The notes under the pieces were generated by a model that saw only the letters and a list, made by a program, of their open reading frames with translations, did not search any database and was not told the DNA's origin. Made by a program: the position numbers and the translations under genes. Of a stretch of 60,000 nucleotides of DNA, positions 38,301 to 53,300 are shown piece by piece. Numbering within the stretch: position 1 is the stretch's first letter; each line of letters begins with the position of its first letter. Source of the stretch: Apostichopus japonicus (Eukaryota; Echinodermata; Holothuroidea; Aspidochirotida; Stichopodidae); NCBI RefSeq assembly GCF_037975245.1, contig NC_092569.1, positions 11,226,501-11,286,500 of the forward strand, in the 5' to 3' direction.

Positions 38301-41300
38301 CTCCCCATATTATCACCAACTTCAGAAAGATATTTTCAGTGTGAATTATAACCTATGAAGTTATTCGATCATCTCTTTGCCTATGTCACAGTATGTCACC
38401 AATGGACAGTATGTTTGTAGTTGTAAACAATCACATCTTCTGCCCATGTTGTCTTATACACGAACAGCCAACTTGGAATCATGCAAGCCCTATTCACAAA
38501 TTTGGATATATTGCTGGGGCATATATGACATAAAAATCTTAGGGCATTTCCAGCGACAATTTTCCCCCCAGAAACTGTGCGGAACTAAGGAATTTCTGGT
38601 CACCTTACACTAAAAAAAAGATCATTGAACGAGTCCTACACCTTTTGTGTTCTGTAATTTATCACTATGCAAATACAAATGCATTAATTGTCAAATAAAT
38701 CAGTAAATCATCAATTGACAGAAAATGTTTACTTGATGAAATATAATAGTTGCTGTATGATTTTAAAAGCATGATCCTCAACAATATGGAATGCTGAGTT
38801 AGTTCCATTTTAAGGGAATTTGCAGATTGGGTGTAAATTTTATGTTTAATATTCATCCCAACAGTAAATCTCCCTCCCCACCCCCCCCCTCCCTCCCACC
38901 TCCAATTGAAAAAATGAACATCCTGTACCATAACCACCAGTGGATTCCTAAACTGTGCTTGCTAACACATGGTCTACATTTGTTGAACATTATCGTTCTG
39001 GAGAAAATTGTAACATGAGGCCACATTCTCACACTTTCTTCACAAAAAAAGCATAATGTTGACTGAATAAAGACAGAAGTAATTTATTTTGCTTTACATT
39101 TTATAGGGTATGAGTTATTTATTTTAGATTAGGATTTCAGCTTTTGGATTTCTATGTCTGATTTGTCATGTCACTCCAATCAAAATTTCTCTTGAGTATA
39201 GCTGACTAGAATTAACCAGGATTACACTATAGTGCTTGTGTTACAGTGGCAGTTTCTATGTTCACCATAGTAAAGTGCACCATTGACAGACGTGTTGCTT
39301 GTTTTGTAACATAGTTGGCTACCGCCACCTATTATTCATTCTGCACACATTTGGATTTCAGCTGGTTGTTCAGCAGAGATAAAACAATAATTACAAATAT
39401 TTCCAGTTAAGTTTATTTCTGCATATTGTAGATCACCATTTAATATTCTTGACCTCCAATAAAATCAACAACGTCCCTATCTATGGGCAACCTTCATGCC
39501 CAGAATAAGGATTGCCAATAATACACAAGTTTTTTAGATATTAGTGTTACAAGAAGGCGGCACACACACACCAAAACATACACATACTCACGCACTCCAT
39601 CATGACTTCATAGATTTGGATTGTCATAAAACCTATACTGCCACAAACTTATTTTATGCAATAGATCCTTGTACTTATTACTACGGATAAACTATGCCAC
39701 ATTGTAAAAACTTTGTGGTTTTTTCATTCATGCAATAAAATAACAAAACGTTACATAAAGCATTACTCTACTAAAATTACTTTGATATCATGTTTGAATT
39801 ATGCTAATCAAAACTTGCTCACGAAAGTTTCACCCATACAATAACAAAACACCTTCGACTAATTTACTTATCTATGTACCACAGAGAAATGTTAAAGAGC
39901 AGAAATAGGAATCAGTTACAATATAGGTCATTCTCACATGTCATATTCCAAACAAAAACTGTTGCAAAGTTCAAATTACAAGTCAACCAAGCAGTCGTCT
40001 TACAGAGATGACATGGAGCTACATAGAAAGCCTGAATAACAAGTTATTTGACTTGATCAAGTCTCCCACAGGTGGAATTATTTCAAAAAAAATGAAGATT
40101 TAATAGAGTAAATTAGACTGATACATAGTCAGAAGAATTTGACATCCCTGTTTTAAATCCAAACAAATTGTTAACTGTTGAGTAAAACAGTCAGTAGTAT
40201 AGTATGCACCATTCATGCTCCTTTTGAGGGAGGTAAAAAAGGGAGGTAAATGAGGGGAGTAAATGAGGGAGGTCAATGAGGGAGGTAAGTGAGGGAGGTA
40301 AATGAGGGAGGTAAATGAGGGAGGTCAATGAGTAAGGTAAATGAGGGAGGTAAATGAGGGAGGTCAATGAGTAAGGTAAATGAGGGAGGTAAATGAGGGA
40401 GGTCAATAAGGGAGGTCAATAAGTGAGGTAAATGAGGGAGGTAAGTGAGGGAGGTAAATGAGGGAGGTAAATGAGGGAGATCAATGAGGGAGGTAAATGA
40501 GGGAGGTAAATGAGTGAGGTAAATGAGGGAGGTATATGAGAGAGGTAAATGAGTGAGGTAAATGAGTGAGGTAAACGAGGGAGGTAAACGAGGGAGGTAA
40601 ATGAGGGAGGTAAATGAGGGAAGTCAATGAGGGACGTAAATGAGGGAGATCAATGAGGGAGGTAAATGAGGGAGGTAAATGAGTGAGGTAAATGAGGGAG
40701 GTAAATGAGGGAGGTAAATGAGGGAGTTATATGAGGGAGGTAAATGAGGCAGGTAAATTAGGGAGGTAAATGAGGGAGATCAATGAGGGAGGTAAATGAG
40801 GGAGGTAAATGAGGGAGGTAAATGAGGGAGATCAATGAGGGAGGCATATGAGGGAGGTAAATGAGGGAGATCAATGAGGGAGGTATATGAGGGAGGTAAA
40901 TGAGGAAGGTAAATGAGGGAGGTAAATCAGGGATATCAATGAGGGAGGTAAATGACGGAGGTAAATGAGGGATGTAAATGAGGCAAATGAGGCAGGTAAA
41001 TTAGGGAGGTAAATGAGGGAGATCAATGAGGGAGGTAAATGAGGGAGGTAAATGGGGGAGGTAAATGAGGGAGATCAATGAGGGAGGTATATGAGGAAGG
41101 TAAATGATTAAGGTAAATGAGGTGGATAAATAAGGGAGGTATATGAGGGAGGTATATGAGGGAGGTAAATGAGGGAGATCAATGAGGGAGGTATATGAGG
41201 GAGGTAAATGAGGAAGGTAAATGAGGGAGGTAAATGAGGGATATCAATGAGGGAGGTAAATGAGGGAGGTAAATGAGGGAGGTAAATGAGTGAGGCAAAT

Positions 41301-44300
41301 GAGGGAGGTAAATGAAGGAGATCAATGAGGGAGGTAACTGAGGGAGATCAATGAGGGAGGTAAATGAGGGAGGTAAATGAGGGAGGTAAATGAGGGAGAT
41401 CAATAAGGGAGGTGAATGAGGGAGGTAAATGAGGGAGGTGAATGAGGGAGGTAAATGAGGGAGGTAAATGAGGGAGATCAATGAGGGAGGTATATGAGGG
41501 AGGTAAATGAGGGAGATCAATAAGGGAGGTGAATGAGGGAGGTAAATGAGGGAGGTGAATGAGGGAGGTAAATGAGGGAGGTGAATGAGGGAGATCAATA
41601 AGGGAGGTGAATGAGGGAGGTAAATGAGGGAGGTGAATGAGGGAGGTAAATGAGGGAGGTAAATGAGGGAGATCAATGAGGGAGGTAAATGAGGGAGGTA
41701 AATGAGGAAGGTAAATGAGGGAGGTAAATGAGGGAGGTAAATGAGGGAGGTAAATGAGGGAGGTAAATGAGGGAGGTAAATGAGGGAGATCAATGAGGGA
41801 GGTAAATGAGGGAGGTAAATGAGGGTGGTAAATGAGGGTGGTAAATGAGGGAGGTAAATGAGGGAGGTAAATGAGGGAGGTAAATGAGGGAGATCAATGA
41901 GGGAGGTATATGAGGGAGGTAAATGAGGGTGGTAAATGAGGGAGATCAATGAGGGAGGTAAATGAGGGAGGTAAATGAGGGAGGTAAATGAGGGAGATGA
42001 ATGAGGGAGGTAAATGAGGGAGGTCAATGAGGGAGGTATATGAGGGAGGTAAATGAGGGAGGTCAATGAGGGAGGTAAATGAGGGAGGTATATGAGGGAG
42101 GTAAATGAGGGAGGTAAATGAGGGAGGTAAATGAGGGAGGTAAAGGAGGGAGGTAAATGAGGGAGGTAAATGAGGGAGATCAGTGAGAGAGGTATATGAG
42201 GGAGGTAAATGAGGGAGGTCAATGAGGGAGGTAAATGAGGGAGGTAAATGAGGGAGATCAATGAGGGAGGTAAATGAGGGAGGTCAATGAGGGAGGTCAA
42301 TGAGGGAGGTCAATGAGGGAGGTAAATGAGGGAGGTAAATGAGGGAGATCAATGAGGGAGGTAAATGAGGGAGGTAAATGAGGGAGGTCAATGAGGGAGG
42401 TCAATGAGGGAGGTCAATGAGGGAGATCAATGAGGGAGGTAAATGAGGGAGGTAAATGAGGGAGGTAAATGAGGGAGGTAAGTGAGGGAGGTAAATGAGG
42501 GAGGTAAATGAGGGAGGTAAATGAGGGAGGTCAATGAGGGAAGTCAATGAGGTGAGTGAGAAGAAGGATAAAACACTGCCTTTTTTAGGTACAGATGATC
42601 TGTTTCTTCTTGGGCATACAGTTACAGTAAAAAACATAATTTCTAGTTGTTTAATATGATTTACTTTATCAACATAGTCTATTAAGTTTTAACTATTTAC
42701 GGCCAAAACTGCTTGACAAGGCCATCAATGGTTTTTTTCTGAATGGCCAGCAGTATTAGTTGGTCCAAATGTAAAATATATCACATAGTAAATGTCAAAC
42801 AAAATATACTTAGTTATGTGTATGTAAATTACTTAAATGTGTATAGTGAGTCAATTTGTAATATTTGATGCAGAAACAATGTAGTGTTCAACTTTTATTT
42901 ATTGGGATGCAGTACCGGGTAAATTATTCTCTGCAATGTATAGTTTTCACATAATTTTGACAAATAATGTAATAATTTCCATGAATTAATTTCAAAGCCA
43001 TTGACACATGCCCGGGGCAAGCAAATTAAGAACATTTTGAAACAAATTTCACCGTTCTAATTGCATGAATGGCATGCTATGGAACATGCTTGACTGGAAG
43101 TATTCTGCACAAATTGTATGCAGGTCATATCATCAAGTTCTTAAGCGCAATGAGGGTATGGCAGAGCACATAGCATAGCAATGAAACAGAAATGTCTAAT
43201 TGTAGATAATCATAATATGTAATGTTTTCAGCAGTTGGTTTCAATGTTAATGGAGGATAAAACCAGATTGAAAGATCTGTCTGGGCTTACAGTAATCATC
43301 CCATTCTACAAACATGATTCTTTCTGTAATTGGCAAAATACTTATTGTTCCAATACAGCAGGATCACCAGCAATTTATATCGCCATATTTGAAAGCAGCA
43401 AGCGCACTACAGCTTCCTTATGACAACCAGCTAGTTGGGAAAAGTTTTCTATGCTGTACTTTCATGTCCTGCTTCAAAGCATTGGTATTTTCAGTATGAG
43501 CAGTATGAATATCATGTTTCTATCAGATATAGATTAATAACTGTTCAAACTGTCATAACGAGTGCTTTGAAGCATGGCATGGGAGGACAGTTTTGAGAGG
43601 TAATAGCATTAGAAAATTACCCCAACTGGCTGTGACAACATAAACCATCTCTAGTGTGGAATCTACTTCATTGACCCACACAACCTTACAGAAGAAGGAG
43701 TAGGGAAGCTGGGAAGTGAAACATGAAACTCAAAGTGTTAACATTAAGCCTTTATACCAATTTTGCAGTGTTAATGTTAGATAATATTATAGCTGATGTA
43801 GTGGTGAGAGCATAGAACTAGATGCAGCTCATTATGAACCATTCTGCCTCTTGATTGATAAATTATAAGTTTTGCACAATTTCCACAGACATTCATATTA
43901 TGTGGGGAGAGCACATACTGTACACTGCAACCTATCATGATCTAATTTCAATACAATATAAGGAGGAAACATATTACTTGGCAGCTGTGCAATAACACTA
44001 ATGTGCTGCATTTGTACAATACCCATGAAGCCAGTAGCTTTGTGTGTTGGTTGCCGTGAAGTTGGCATAACCTATACTATAATGCTCATTTGACTTTCAA
44101 AGGCTGAATGATGTCAAATTGCAACATCACCAGATTTGAATCCAATACAGCTGACCACTGAATAAAGAACTGCACAAATAACATTGTTTCTAAATTCCTT
44201 TCTTCTACGTCTGAAGAGGGTAGAAGTTAGTTTTGTGAAGAAAACTGCAGGGTGTACATGTTCTAATAAATGGTACTTAACAATGACACATCAGACTTTA

Positions 44301-47300
44301 ACTCTCCTTTAAATACAGTACATTTGTGATATAGCTGGGGGTTCTACTATAGCCGCCCATAACATCAATATAAGCCTTTAGGCCACAATTCATAATCCAG
44401 GTATATACTGGACATAAAGATTGACCAACCTGAGCAAGCCTATTCATACCTAAATCCATTTATAACACCTATTGATAACATAGTGACAATACACAACTTT
44501 AAATAAACAGACAAAGGAATCAAAAGTTATCTTTCGTCTCGAAGAAAACTTGCAGGATGCTGAAATGTGTCTTTCCATCAAGTGCTTTCTAGATTTATAG
44601 TTCAGGTTTATTTTTCTTTATGAATCTTGTAGAGTGGAAACCATCCATCCCATTCTATGTGCATGTTTAAGTTAGTTTTGTACTGCTATGTCCTACTCTT
44701 CAAGTTCAGTTGTCCTTTAGTACTCACCAATCATGACAGTAATAAAAAACTGACACTGCTGTGTATTTCCTGCACCATCAGTAGCAGTGTAAATGACTGT
44801 AGTTTGCCCTAGAGAGAAAGTATCTCCAGGCTGATGAGATGACATAAGAGTTACAACTCCAGGATTAACAGATGTTGTGGGTGTTGCCCAAGCCACACTT
44901 GTATATGATGTCTCAGGTGCAATACTTACTGAAATGTCACCAGGACAGTTGGATATCACTGGAAGCTGAGTGTCTGTGTAGAAAATATACTCAATGTTAA
45001 TCTTGTATAAGTTAGTCAGCAATAAGATAGCTATAAGCCAGCAATAAGATAGTCAGCAATCCACATTCAGACATACTTTCTAGTTCAAAAGTATTATATG
45101 GGAAGATCAAACTAAATTTGAAGATATGAAGTTTTTTCTATGCAATTTAATAACTGGTCATTCAAAATAACCCTTTTATAGTCAAACCTATGAATTCAGA
45201 GAAAATTATAACATCATCTGACCATAGGCAGAAGAACCTTAACTTACAGTCCAGTCAAATATGTGATTATTAAGTTTGATCTTGTCATATGCACCTGCAT
45301 CAACAAGCAATCTGTAACAATATCTTAATGAGATGTAAAGGTAACTCTGTCCACACCAGACACATCATGTGTGGGAAACATATATGGTCATAGATATCTT
45401 GACAAATATAATAACATTTCACAGCTCCAATTAACAGGGAGTACTTTAAAACAATGACAGTTATTTCAACAACTGAATGATGTACATAAGAAATATCAAT
45501 ACATACGAGAAGTTATTAAATTACAACTTAGTAACTAGTGTAAAAAAATGGATGCAGATTATTTAGATTAAACAAGCTTTTAAGTTAGACCATATAGACC
45601 ATTAAGAACTAATTTCCTTATACATTATATTACCACTTCTCAAAGTGATCGAGTAGCTTTGGTACTCCCAGAAACCGTGATGTCATCAAGGTTTTGGCAC
45701 AGCTTATCTGGACATTTATATACATTATATTAAGCCTTGATTATTCAAATGTGAAGTGACTGTTGTATACTTAATGATGATCAGTGCACACCACTGATAG
45801 GAACCAAGATGTGAATTTATTATACAAGCTGTGTCTTTGATTGCCACACAAACAGAGAATCTATGGATACACTCTGGTAGCACATCATCAACATTTACAA
45901 ACAGCTGTTGTTTACAAACAAAGCAACATGCTACCTCAACCAATACTCACAGACTTTTCTAATTTCTATTTGTTTACAAATACTAACCTTAACAGTTACA
46001 AATATCTCTTCATGGGAACTATAGCTATGTTTACATATCCACAGGACTACAAGTATTATCTGTTATTTCGATCTATGTAGACCACAAATTTTGAAATGTG
46101 TTGATTTCAAGATTAAACACAATTAATATGCTACAAATATCAGTCAGGTGTGGTTTAAATTTAGATGTAGTCATTCACAGACATTTCTAAGAACTGAAGG
46201 AGTTACTTCTCACAACCCACAGAAAGTACAGCTTACTTCATCCTTAGGAAGCTCAACAATCCATACAGAAAAAAAATTGTAAGCATTTAAGGAAACTGTT
46301 CATCAAAACACTTAAGTCTCTAAATTTTAATAAAAATACATGAAAATAGACAGCAGGAGATTGTTTTCCTATCATTATCATGTTAACACATTTTGACTTT
46401 AAATTTAGATCATACTGTATGTGATCTATAATAGGCAATGTATCTTATTTTAAATATGATATTTACCATCATTGTCTATTATGGTGACAGTAGCAGTCCC
46501 TTGCCCAGGAACAATGTGTACTGATTGGGGTAACTGAATTGAAAGTATAACCAGATGCAATATTTCAGTAGGTTCAAAGGTCATGTCAGATACAATGGAT
46601 ATATCCACAGGTGCACAAACCTGTCCAATGGGTATTGCAACAGGAGTGGTAACGCCAAAAAAGTCTGAAGATGTAATAGCAGAGACTTGAGAGGTGACCA
46701 CTGTAAAGAAAATATGAGAAAAATTAGCCTGACATCTATTAATAATATTCTTGTTTTAAAATTTGATCATAGATAATAGTCCACACATACAGTCAAATAT
46801 TTCGTAACATATCTTCACTTATGAATTTCAAAGCTTTACTTATATCCTTTCAATAGTATAAACAAACATTTTTTCAAACTAAACTTCCTAAGAAATGCTA
46901 TCCTTTTCCCGGAACCTAGTAGTTCATACAGTCCTCTAGGGTTTGGTCAATGTACATAACAACAACCTCCAGTAAAAATCATGTTTGCAAATGGAGCATG
47001 CATGATAGTATTTTATGGTTTTATATAACATTTACAGTTGCACATTAATTACCAGCAAGGTCAGGGAATACCACCCAGTAAATACCATCTAGTTTCAATT
47101 GTATTCGCTTATTCACACTTGACAGGTAGATATACAATAAACATAACATATAACGATGTTTATTTTAAATGATGTGTGAAAGAAAGCCTTCTATAAAACC
47201 TAAGAAATGTTTTAATAACGTACAGTAGAACACCCCAAACCAAAAAGAAAGGAAAGAAAAATTTACATTTACCTATTTACAATTTTGATCACAATTACAC

Positions 47301-50300
47301 AATGTTGTATAGTTAATCAGGTGTTAATTAGATACATCATATGAATACCAATTTTGAGCTCACTGTTATAAGAGATATAATATTAATAATGTTTAATGCA
47401 TTGTTTAGTTGTTATTCTTTTAAATAGTGAAGCAGACTTTGACATTCTAATATTATTGTGTTTTTTATTCCAAGTCTTAATGGCACAATCTCTTACTGTA
47501 AGCTAGACATTCCAATGTTGAGCTGGACAATAGTAAATGTTATCAGCATGTCTTGTATCGAATGTTATTAGTAAAAACAAAATCTTCGAATGCAGGGGTA
47601 GGTTGTAGTTTAAAGATATGTTAACAAAGTATGCAGTATTTATTTAATTAGATCTTAAAGTTCTAAAAGATTTAATTAAAAAATAAAACACTAGTGTGAT
47701 CACAAGATACCAAATTGGCAATATGACGAATAGCTCAATATTGTAATATAAACAACTGGTTCAAATTGGATTTTTTATTATCGCCCCAGATTATAGCACA
47801 GCATGAAAGTTGAGGGACATGTAAGTCAAAGTTTGATACAATGTTCTTAGAACACCCTGTGGTAAAAAAAAAATGTTTGGCTTAAAAATGACAACATTTC
47901 GGGATACTATTTTAGAGAGTTTGTGATATGATCAAACCAGTTTAGTTTGAATCGATATACAAACCTAAAAGTGTTTACACTATCAACCCTGGCAATGCAA
48001 CTACCGCCCAATATAATTTATGCTAACCACATGTGTATAAAGGAATATATAATGTGACTAATCAATATTTAGTGAAAGCTTGTTTGCAGTATTGAAGATG
48101 ACAAGCCATAGTTTTTCTCAAAAGACTTTCAGCTGGTTGTTGCAGGTTTGCTTGGAAGAATGAAAACTGTCAGTATTTATGAGGAAGCTTGAAGTACTGA
48201 AATTGAAATTATATTGCGCTGTCAAATTCATACAAGCAGCTTGCATCCTGCACAGAGCCTGCTAGAAATTGATATGGATCTGTTAAAATAAATGGAAATA
48301 AATAAAAAACAAGAGTCCAAACAGGCACTATGGCTCCTTGCTTGTGTTGAATGTCATCACCCAATATCATATTATACCCACATGTACCAAAGCTAAATTA
48401 ACCAATAATTGTATTCCAAGTTTGAATATAATCTGACTTAAGGTTGTGGAATTAAAGGAATTTTTTAGTGGCAGTCTATTTGGGTTTATGAAAAAACTCC
48501 ATAAAATTTTGTTATATTGACACAGTTCTAGTTCGGGGATTTTTCATCCTATGATGCAGGAAAAGTGAATTTTTGAACCTTGTGCCAACTTAATCTAAAA
48601 TATTTTGAACAGTGGAGAACGATGAGTGACTGTGACATCATCGCGGCACTTCATTTCGGGGGCTGCAGGAAGCTATCATTAGCAAGCTTCACTGTAGCAA
48701 GGAAAGTTGAAATATGGTAGCTATTTAGATGGTAATTTCTCGGTAAAAGTTGCAAGTCAGCAATCTTTAGGAGAGTTAAAACAGTCCGAAATTCCCTAAC
48801 TGGTTTTTTTCATAATATGCTGTTCAGATAATTTTTTTTGAGAGATTTTGTGAATCACAGCGTATGCGAAGTCTGTAAGCATTCCTGTGTATTGTATCAA
48901 GGCCAAGCTTAGAGAGGGATATTTTGTATTCACAGCTGTATGTGAAGTCTGTACACATTCCTGTGAGCGTATCAAGGCCAGGCTTATAGAGTGAGATCTG
49001 ATAGATTCTAACCAATGTTCGCACAGACGTCACGATTCAAGGTATTAAGTCAGTGTTGGATTAAATTTTCTGGCAGGACGTGTCAACATTTCAAGCACTC
49101 TATCACAGAAACTAAAATTCATGACAGGGCAAGGCTTAAGGCGATACAAAGACAAACCAGAATGCAAAATCCATTGAGGTTTTGATGACTTCAATGCACT
49201 AGACTTCTGCTTGTTAGTATTACCAGAACTAGCTGTACAGCTAGGCCTACTGTAATGTCCTAAACATTTCAAAGTAAAACGTCTGTAAAAACACCTAGCA
49301 GCAACAACAGCAAGCTTGTCTCAAAACTCCATAAATTGTTCTAAACTTTGAGAATTATGACTGATAGCCAGTATGAAAATGCCCTAAGAAATAATTAAGG
49401 AGATGTTTTGCCATCTTAAGTGTATTGGTATTCTGACTGGTATTTCTTCACATTGTTGTGTTAACCAACCCTATTCTACCCAACCGTTGATGGCCTACAG
49501 TAGACAACATAAAATTGCTCACAGGCCGAGCCAGGTTTGTTCAAGTTGTCCCATCATCATAAACGTGACAAAAGTCGGATGATACTTTTAAAGCCTAGCT
49601 ATGCTGAAACTGGTGGAAGAGACTACACAAATTGAGATCAACAGCCCATCCAGACAAAGCCATTTTACACAATTATTTCGCTTTGAGATTGGTCATAGTA
49701 AACAATCTAACTAGACGAACTGTTTAGTTTCATAAACGCTGCCTGGTCACAACAAAACTATATCCAATCTGAAATGAAAACGAGGGAAAACATCCAATGG
49801 AAGCGCTGAACTACAAATAGTATGCCTTTTTCACGCAAAGTAAGGCTTCTGAGCGGCACGGCACGTTGAAGCCAATGCAAATATGTTCGAGCTTTCAGTT
49901 TTGAATTTTAGATTCTACGGATGCCCATAAGCTCATTTCCAATTGCCAATAGCCTCCTATTCGTATGAGGCGTAACGCACATGTTATCTGATAGGCTGGT
50001 CTGTGGGAGATACAGTAGTTTTCAAAACAAGGTTTCCACAATTTGGCATCTGGTGAGTCCAACTGACCTTTAACCTCAATAAAATGTACCAACTACATAC
50101 TAAATTTGAGATTCTTCCAACCTTCCCTTCTTGAGTTATCGTGTTTACAAGGTTTTCACAATTTGACCTCTATGGACCACAAATGGACTTGGACTTCAAC
50201 CAAAAACAATATGGATCTTGAATTGAATGTGGTACTACTTCAGATGAAATACGAGATTGATCCAAGCTTTCTTTCTTGAGATATCGTGTTTACAAGGTTT

Positions 50301-53300
50301 ACACAAGGTGACCCCAAATGACCTTTGATCTCCACAAAAAACTGTAGGCTTTTGCTTCTTAATGTGGTCCTAATCTACTTACGTAATATGAGATTGGTCC
50401 ATGCTTACCTCCTTGGTAATATATCGTGTTTACAAGGTTTTCACTATTTGGCCCCTGGTGACTCCAAATGAGCTTTGACCTCCCCACAAAACAATAGAGT
50501 TCTTCTACTCAATGTACTATAGTACTCAAATACACCAAATATTAGATTGGTCCAAGCTTCCCTTCTTAAGATATCCTGTTTACAAGTGAGGCGTCATACA
50601 CATTCTCCGTCTGCATGAATGCATAGGTTATCACTATCATCGAAACCAAAAATTGATATGAACGGAAGGACTGGATCCCATTTTTCATTAAAAAATTCCT
50701 TTACTGCAATTTGAAAATTGTGGTCTCTCCCAAAAAAATTAGGTCCAATAAATGTTGTACATAAATGGTCCCAAAAATGTTTGGCCCAGACAACGCTCAA
50801 AAATATATTCTCCCCCGCAAAACTTTGAATCACAAAATATGTTTGCCCAAATGGTCCCAACAATATTGGGCCCCACTAATTTGGGCTCAAAGGATGTGTC
50901 CCAAAATGCCTTTGAGGGTGGGAATAAAAGTTGGGTCCACCTGGCCCAAAAAAAGGCCTGAAATATTTGGGGCCTAGATGGCCTACATATACCAGCTATT
51001 AACCAGCAACTGTATACCAAGTTTAGCTACGATCCGAAGGTTGCAGAGTTACAGCAATGTAAGGAAATCTGGACCCAAATGGTCCCAAACATATTGGGCC
51101 CCCGCAAATTTGAGCCAAAAATATGTGTCCCAAAATGCATTTGAAGTGGAAACTTTGGGAGCAATGCTGCAGTGGCTCAACCATCATCTGTGGAAGAACA
51201 TTAATTCAGAGGAGGCTGCCATATGTCTAGTACAGTGTTATAAACTATAACTATAACTAAACTATGCATACAGCTCCATGGCCAATGTGGTAAAGCACCG
51301 GTAGCTGAACAACACAAGGGAATCAGGTTACACTGACTAGTAAATTCTGCCCTGGAAGTAGTTCTAGCAAATTACTCATGGTCAGCAAGCTTAGACCACT
51401 TCCCAGCTAAGACTGATATGAACTGGCATCAAACATCAATTGAGGCTAAGGATGCTTTTACACTAGATCCGGATCAGATCTCGACATCAAGATCTGATCC
51501 TGATGTTAAAATCACAGCTGTAGAGTAAACTCAGGTCAGATCCAGATCTGATCCTCCTATTTTGATGCTGGCAGAGACCAGGATCTGATCTGGACGTCAA
51601 GATTAATTTTGCAATGTAAACACTCTCGCATCAACAGTGACCGGAGGTATCCAGTGACCTCATTACATCACATGCATTCTCGCATGAAACTCCAGTCCTG
51701 TATCATGCATGTGCTAAATCCCGCGTATATTGTGTGCGTGTGTGCCATACATAGCTTAGTATTGTCACCCTAAGGCTATACACCATGACACCAAAGTTTT
51801 GGAGTATATGTATTACACGAACTGCGGATGCGCATGACACATTTCCAATCCGATTTTTTACCAACATCCGGTGAATATTGAATTCATAACTCAAGTGCAA
51901 ATGCCTCCGGATCAATACATAAGTTTACTCTATATGTACCACCTCTTTATCAACAACTGTAGGCTATACTATGTTTGGCTACAATCGGACTTACGGTTGC
52001 AGAGTTATTGCAATGTAAAGAAAATGTCAGCCTAAATTGTCCCAAAACAAGGGCGTACAAATTTTGGCCCAGAGAATGTGTCCCAAAATCCATTTGAGGT
52101 AAAAATAAAATGTGGGCATACCCAGCCAAACAATTGGCCAGGAGTTTTTTCCGGCCAAGATAGTCCCAACCAAATTAGACCTTAATGTGCCAGCTATTTA
52201 ACAACAACTGTATACTATGTTTGGTTACAATCCGACTTGAAGTTGTGGAGTTATTGCAATGTAACTTGAGTTTACATTTGACCCCATTATCTCACTATAA
52301 TACACCTACGTAGCAATATGACAAATATCCATCACTCCATTACTGTGGATCCAAGCAAGTGTCACAGATGCATACACCCACACGAATGCCAACCGGACTG
52401 CATAGGTTAATTTGCTTCCAGCAAGGAACCAAAAACATTTCTTTTAGCACGATTTGTAGACCTGTGTTCACAGTAAAAAAGTAAAATTTAAAGTTACAAC
52501 AAATGGACACTTTGGTCAGGGACGCTAAGTCATGAAACTGCTAGAGAACCACAACTGCAAACCTCCTTTATTTGAAAATGCATTACAAACTCACAAATTA
52601 TGAAAAAATGTCGAAAACGTCATTGTTATTTAACTAACATATATGCTTTCAGTTAATCCTAACAGTGATTGTTTGTATACAGCAACAAGTTGCGTGATTT
52701 TTCATACAGTGCTAAAGAACATTCCTATTATGCAGGTAAGAATTAGTTACCAATGCTTTTCCGATTTGATTGGCTAATTAATAGTCCCTTATGAATTGCC
52801 AGCAAGCATTCTTTGTTCTTTTTTCTATGTATCTTGCGGAGTTAAGTGATGTTATTCGGCACCATGGTGTTCATTTCCATCATTATGCGGATGATACTCA
52901 ATTACTTCTTGCTTTCGATAAGGATGATGTGCCAAATGCCTTTTGTAAAATGGAAACCTGTATAAGTGCTGTAAACAATTGGCTTGCAACTAATAAGTTG
53001 AAACTTAACTGTGATAAAACAGAGTTATTGTTTTTCTGAAGTTACATTTAATCTTCCACCACTTTAACCCTTAATACTGTTGATCTTTTACGCATTGAAA
53101 ATCTATGGTTGAAAAAGTATATATCACACATGTAACCCCCCTGTGTGTCTAGTGAGAATCTGATGTTTTGCAAACAATCACAGTATCAAAGGACATCACA
53201 TGTTTCAGAACTCTGCACATTTTGCACATTGTGCAAAGAATAACCAAGTGCAAGTAGAACTAGAATGCAAAATGCATTGAGGTTTCGAGACTTTACAGCA

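Noticed and set aside
41179-42300. 373-residue minus-strand open frame
   Set aside because: Pure product of the 13-bp minisatellite (period 13 residues, SLIYLPHLPPSLT). No start context, no splice role, no composition of a real protein.
52791-53039. A host gene encoding an RT-like protein
   Set aside because: YADD and NKLKLN-DKTE blocks identify it as a truncated LINE fragment with no intact upstream or downstream coding region.
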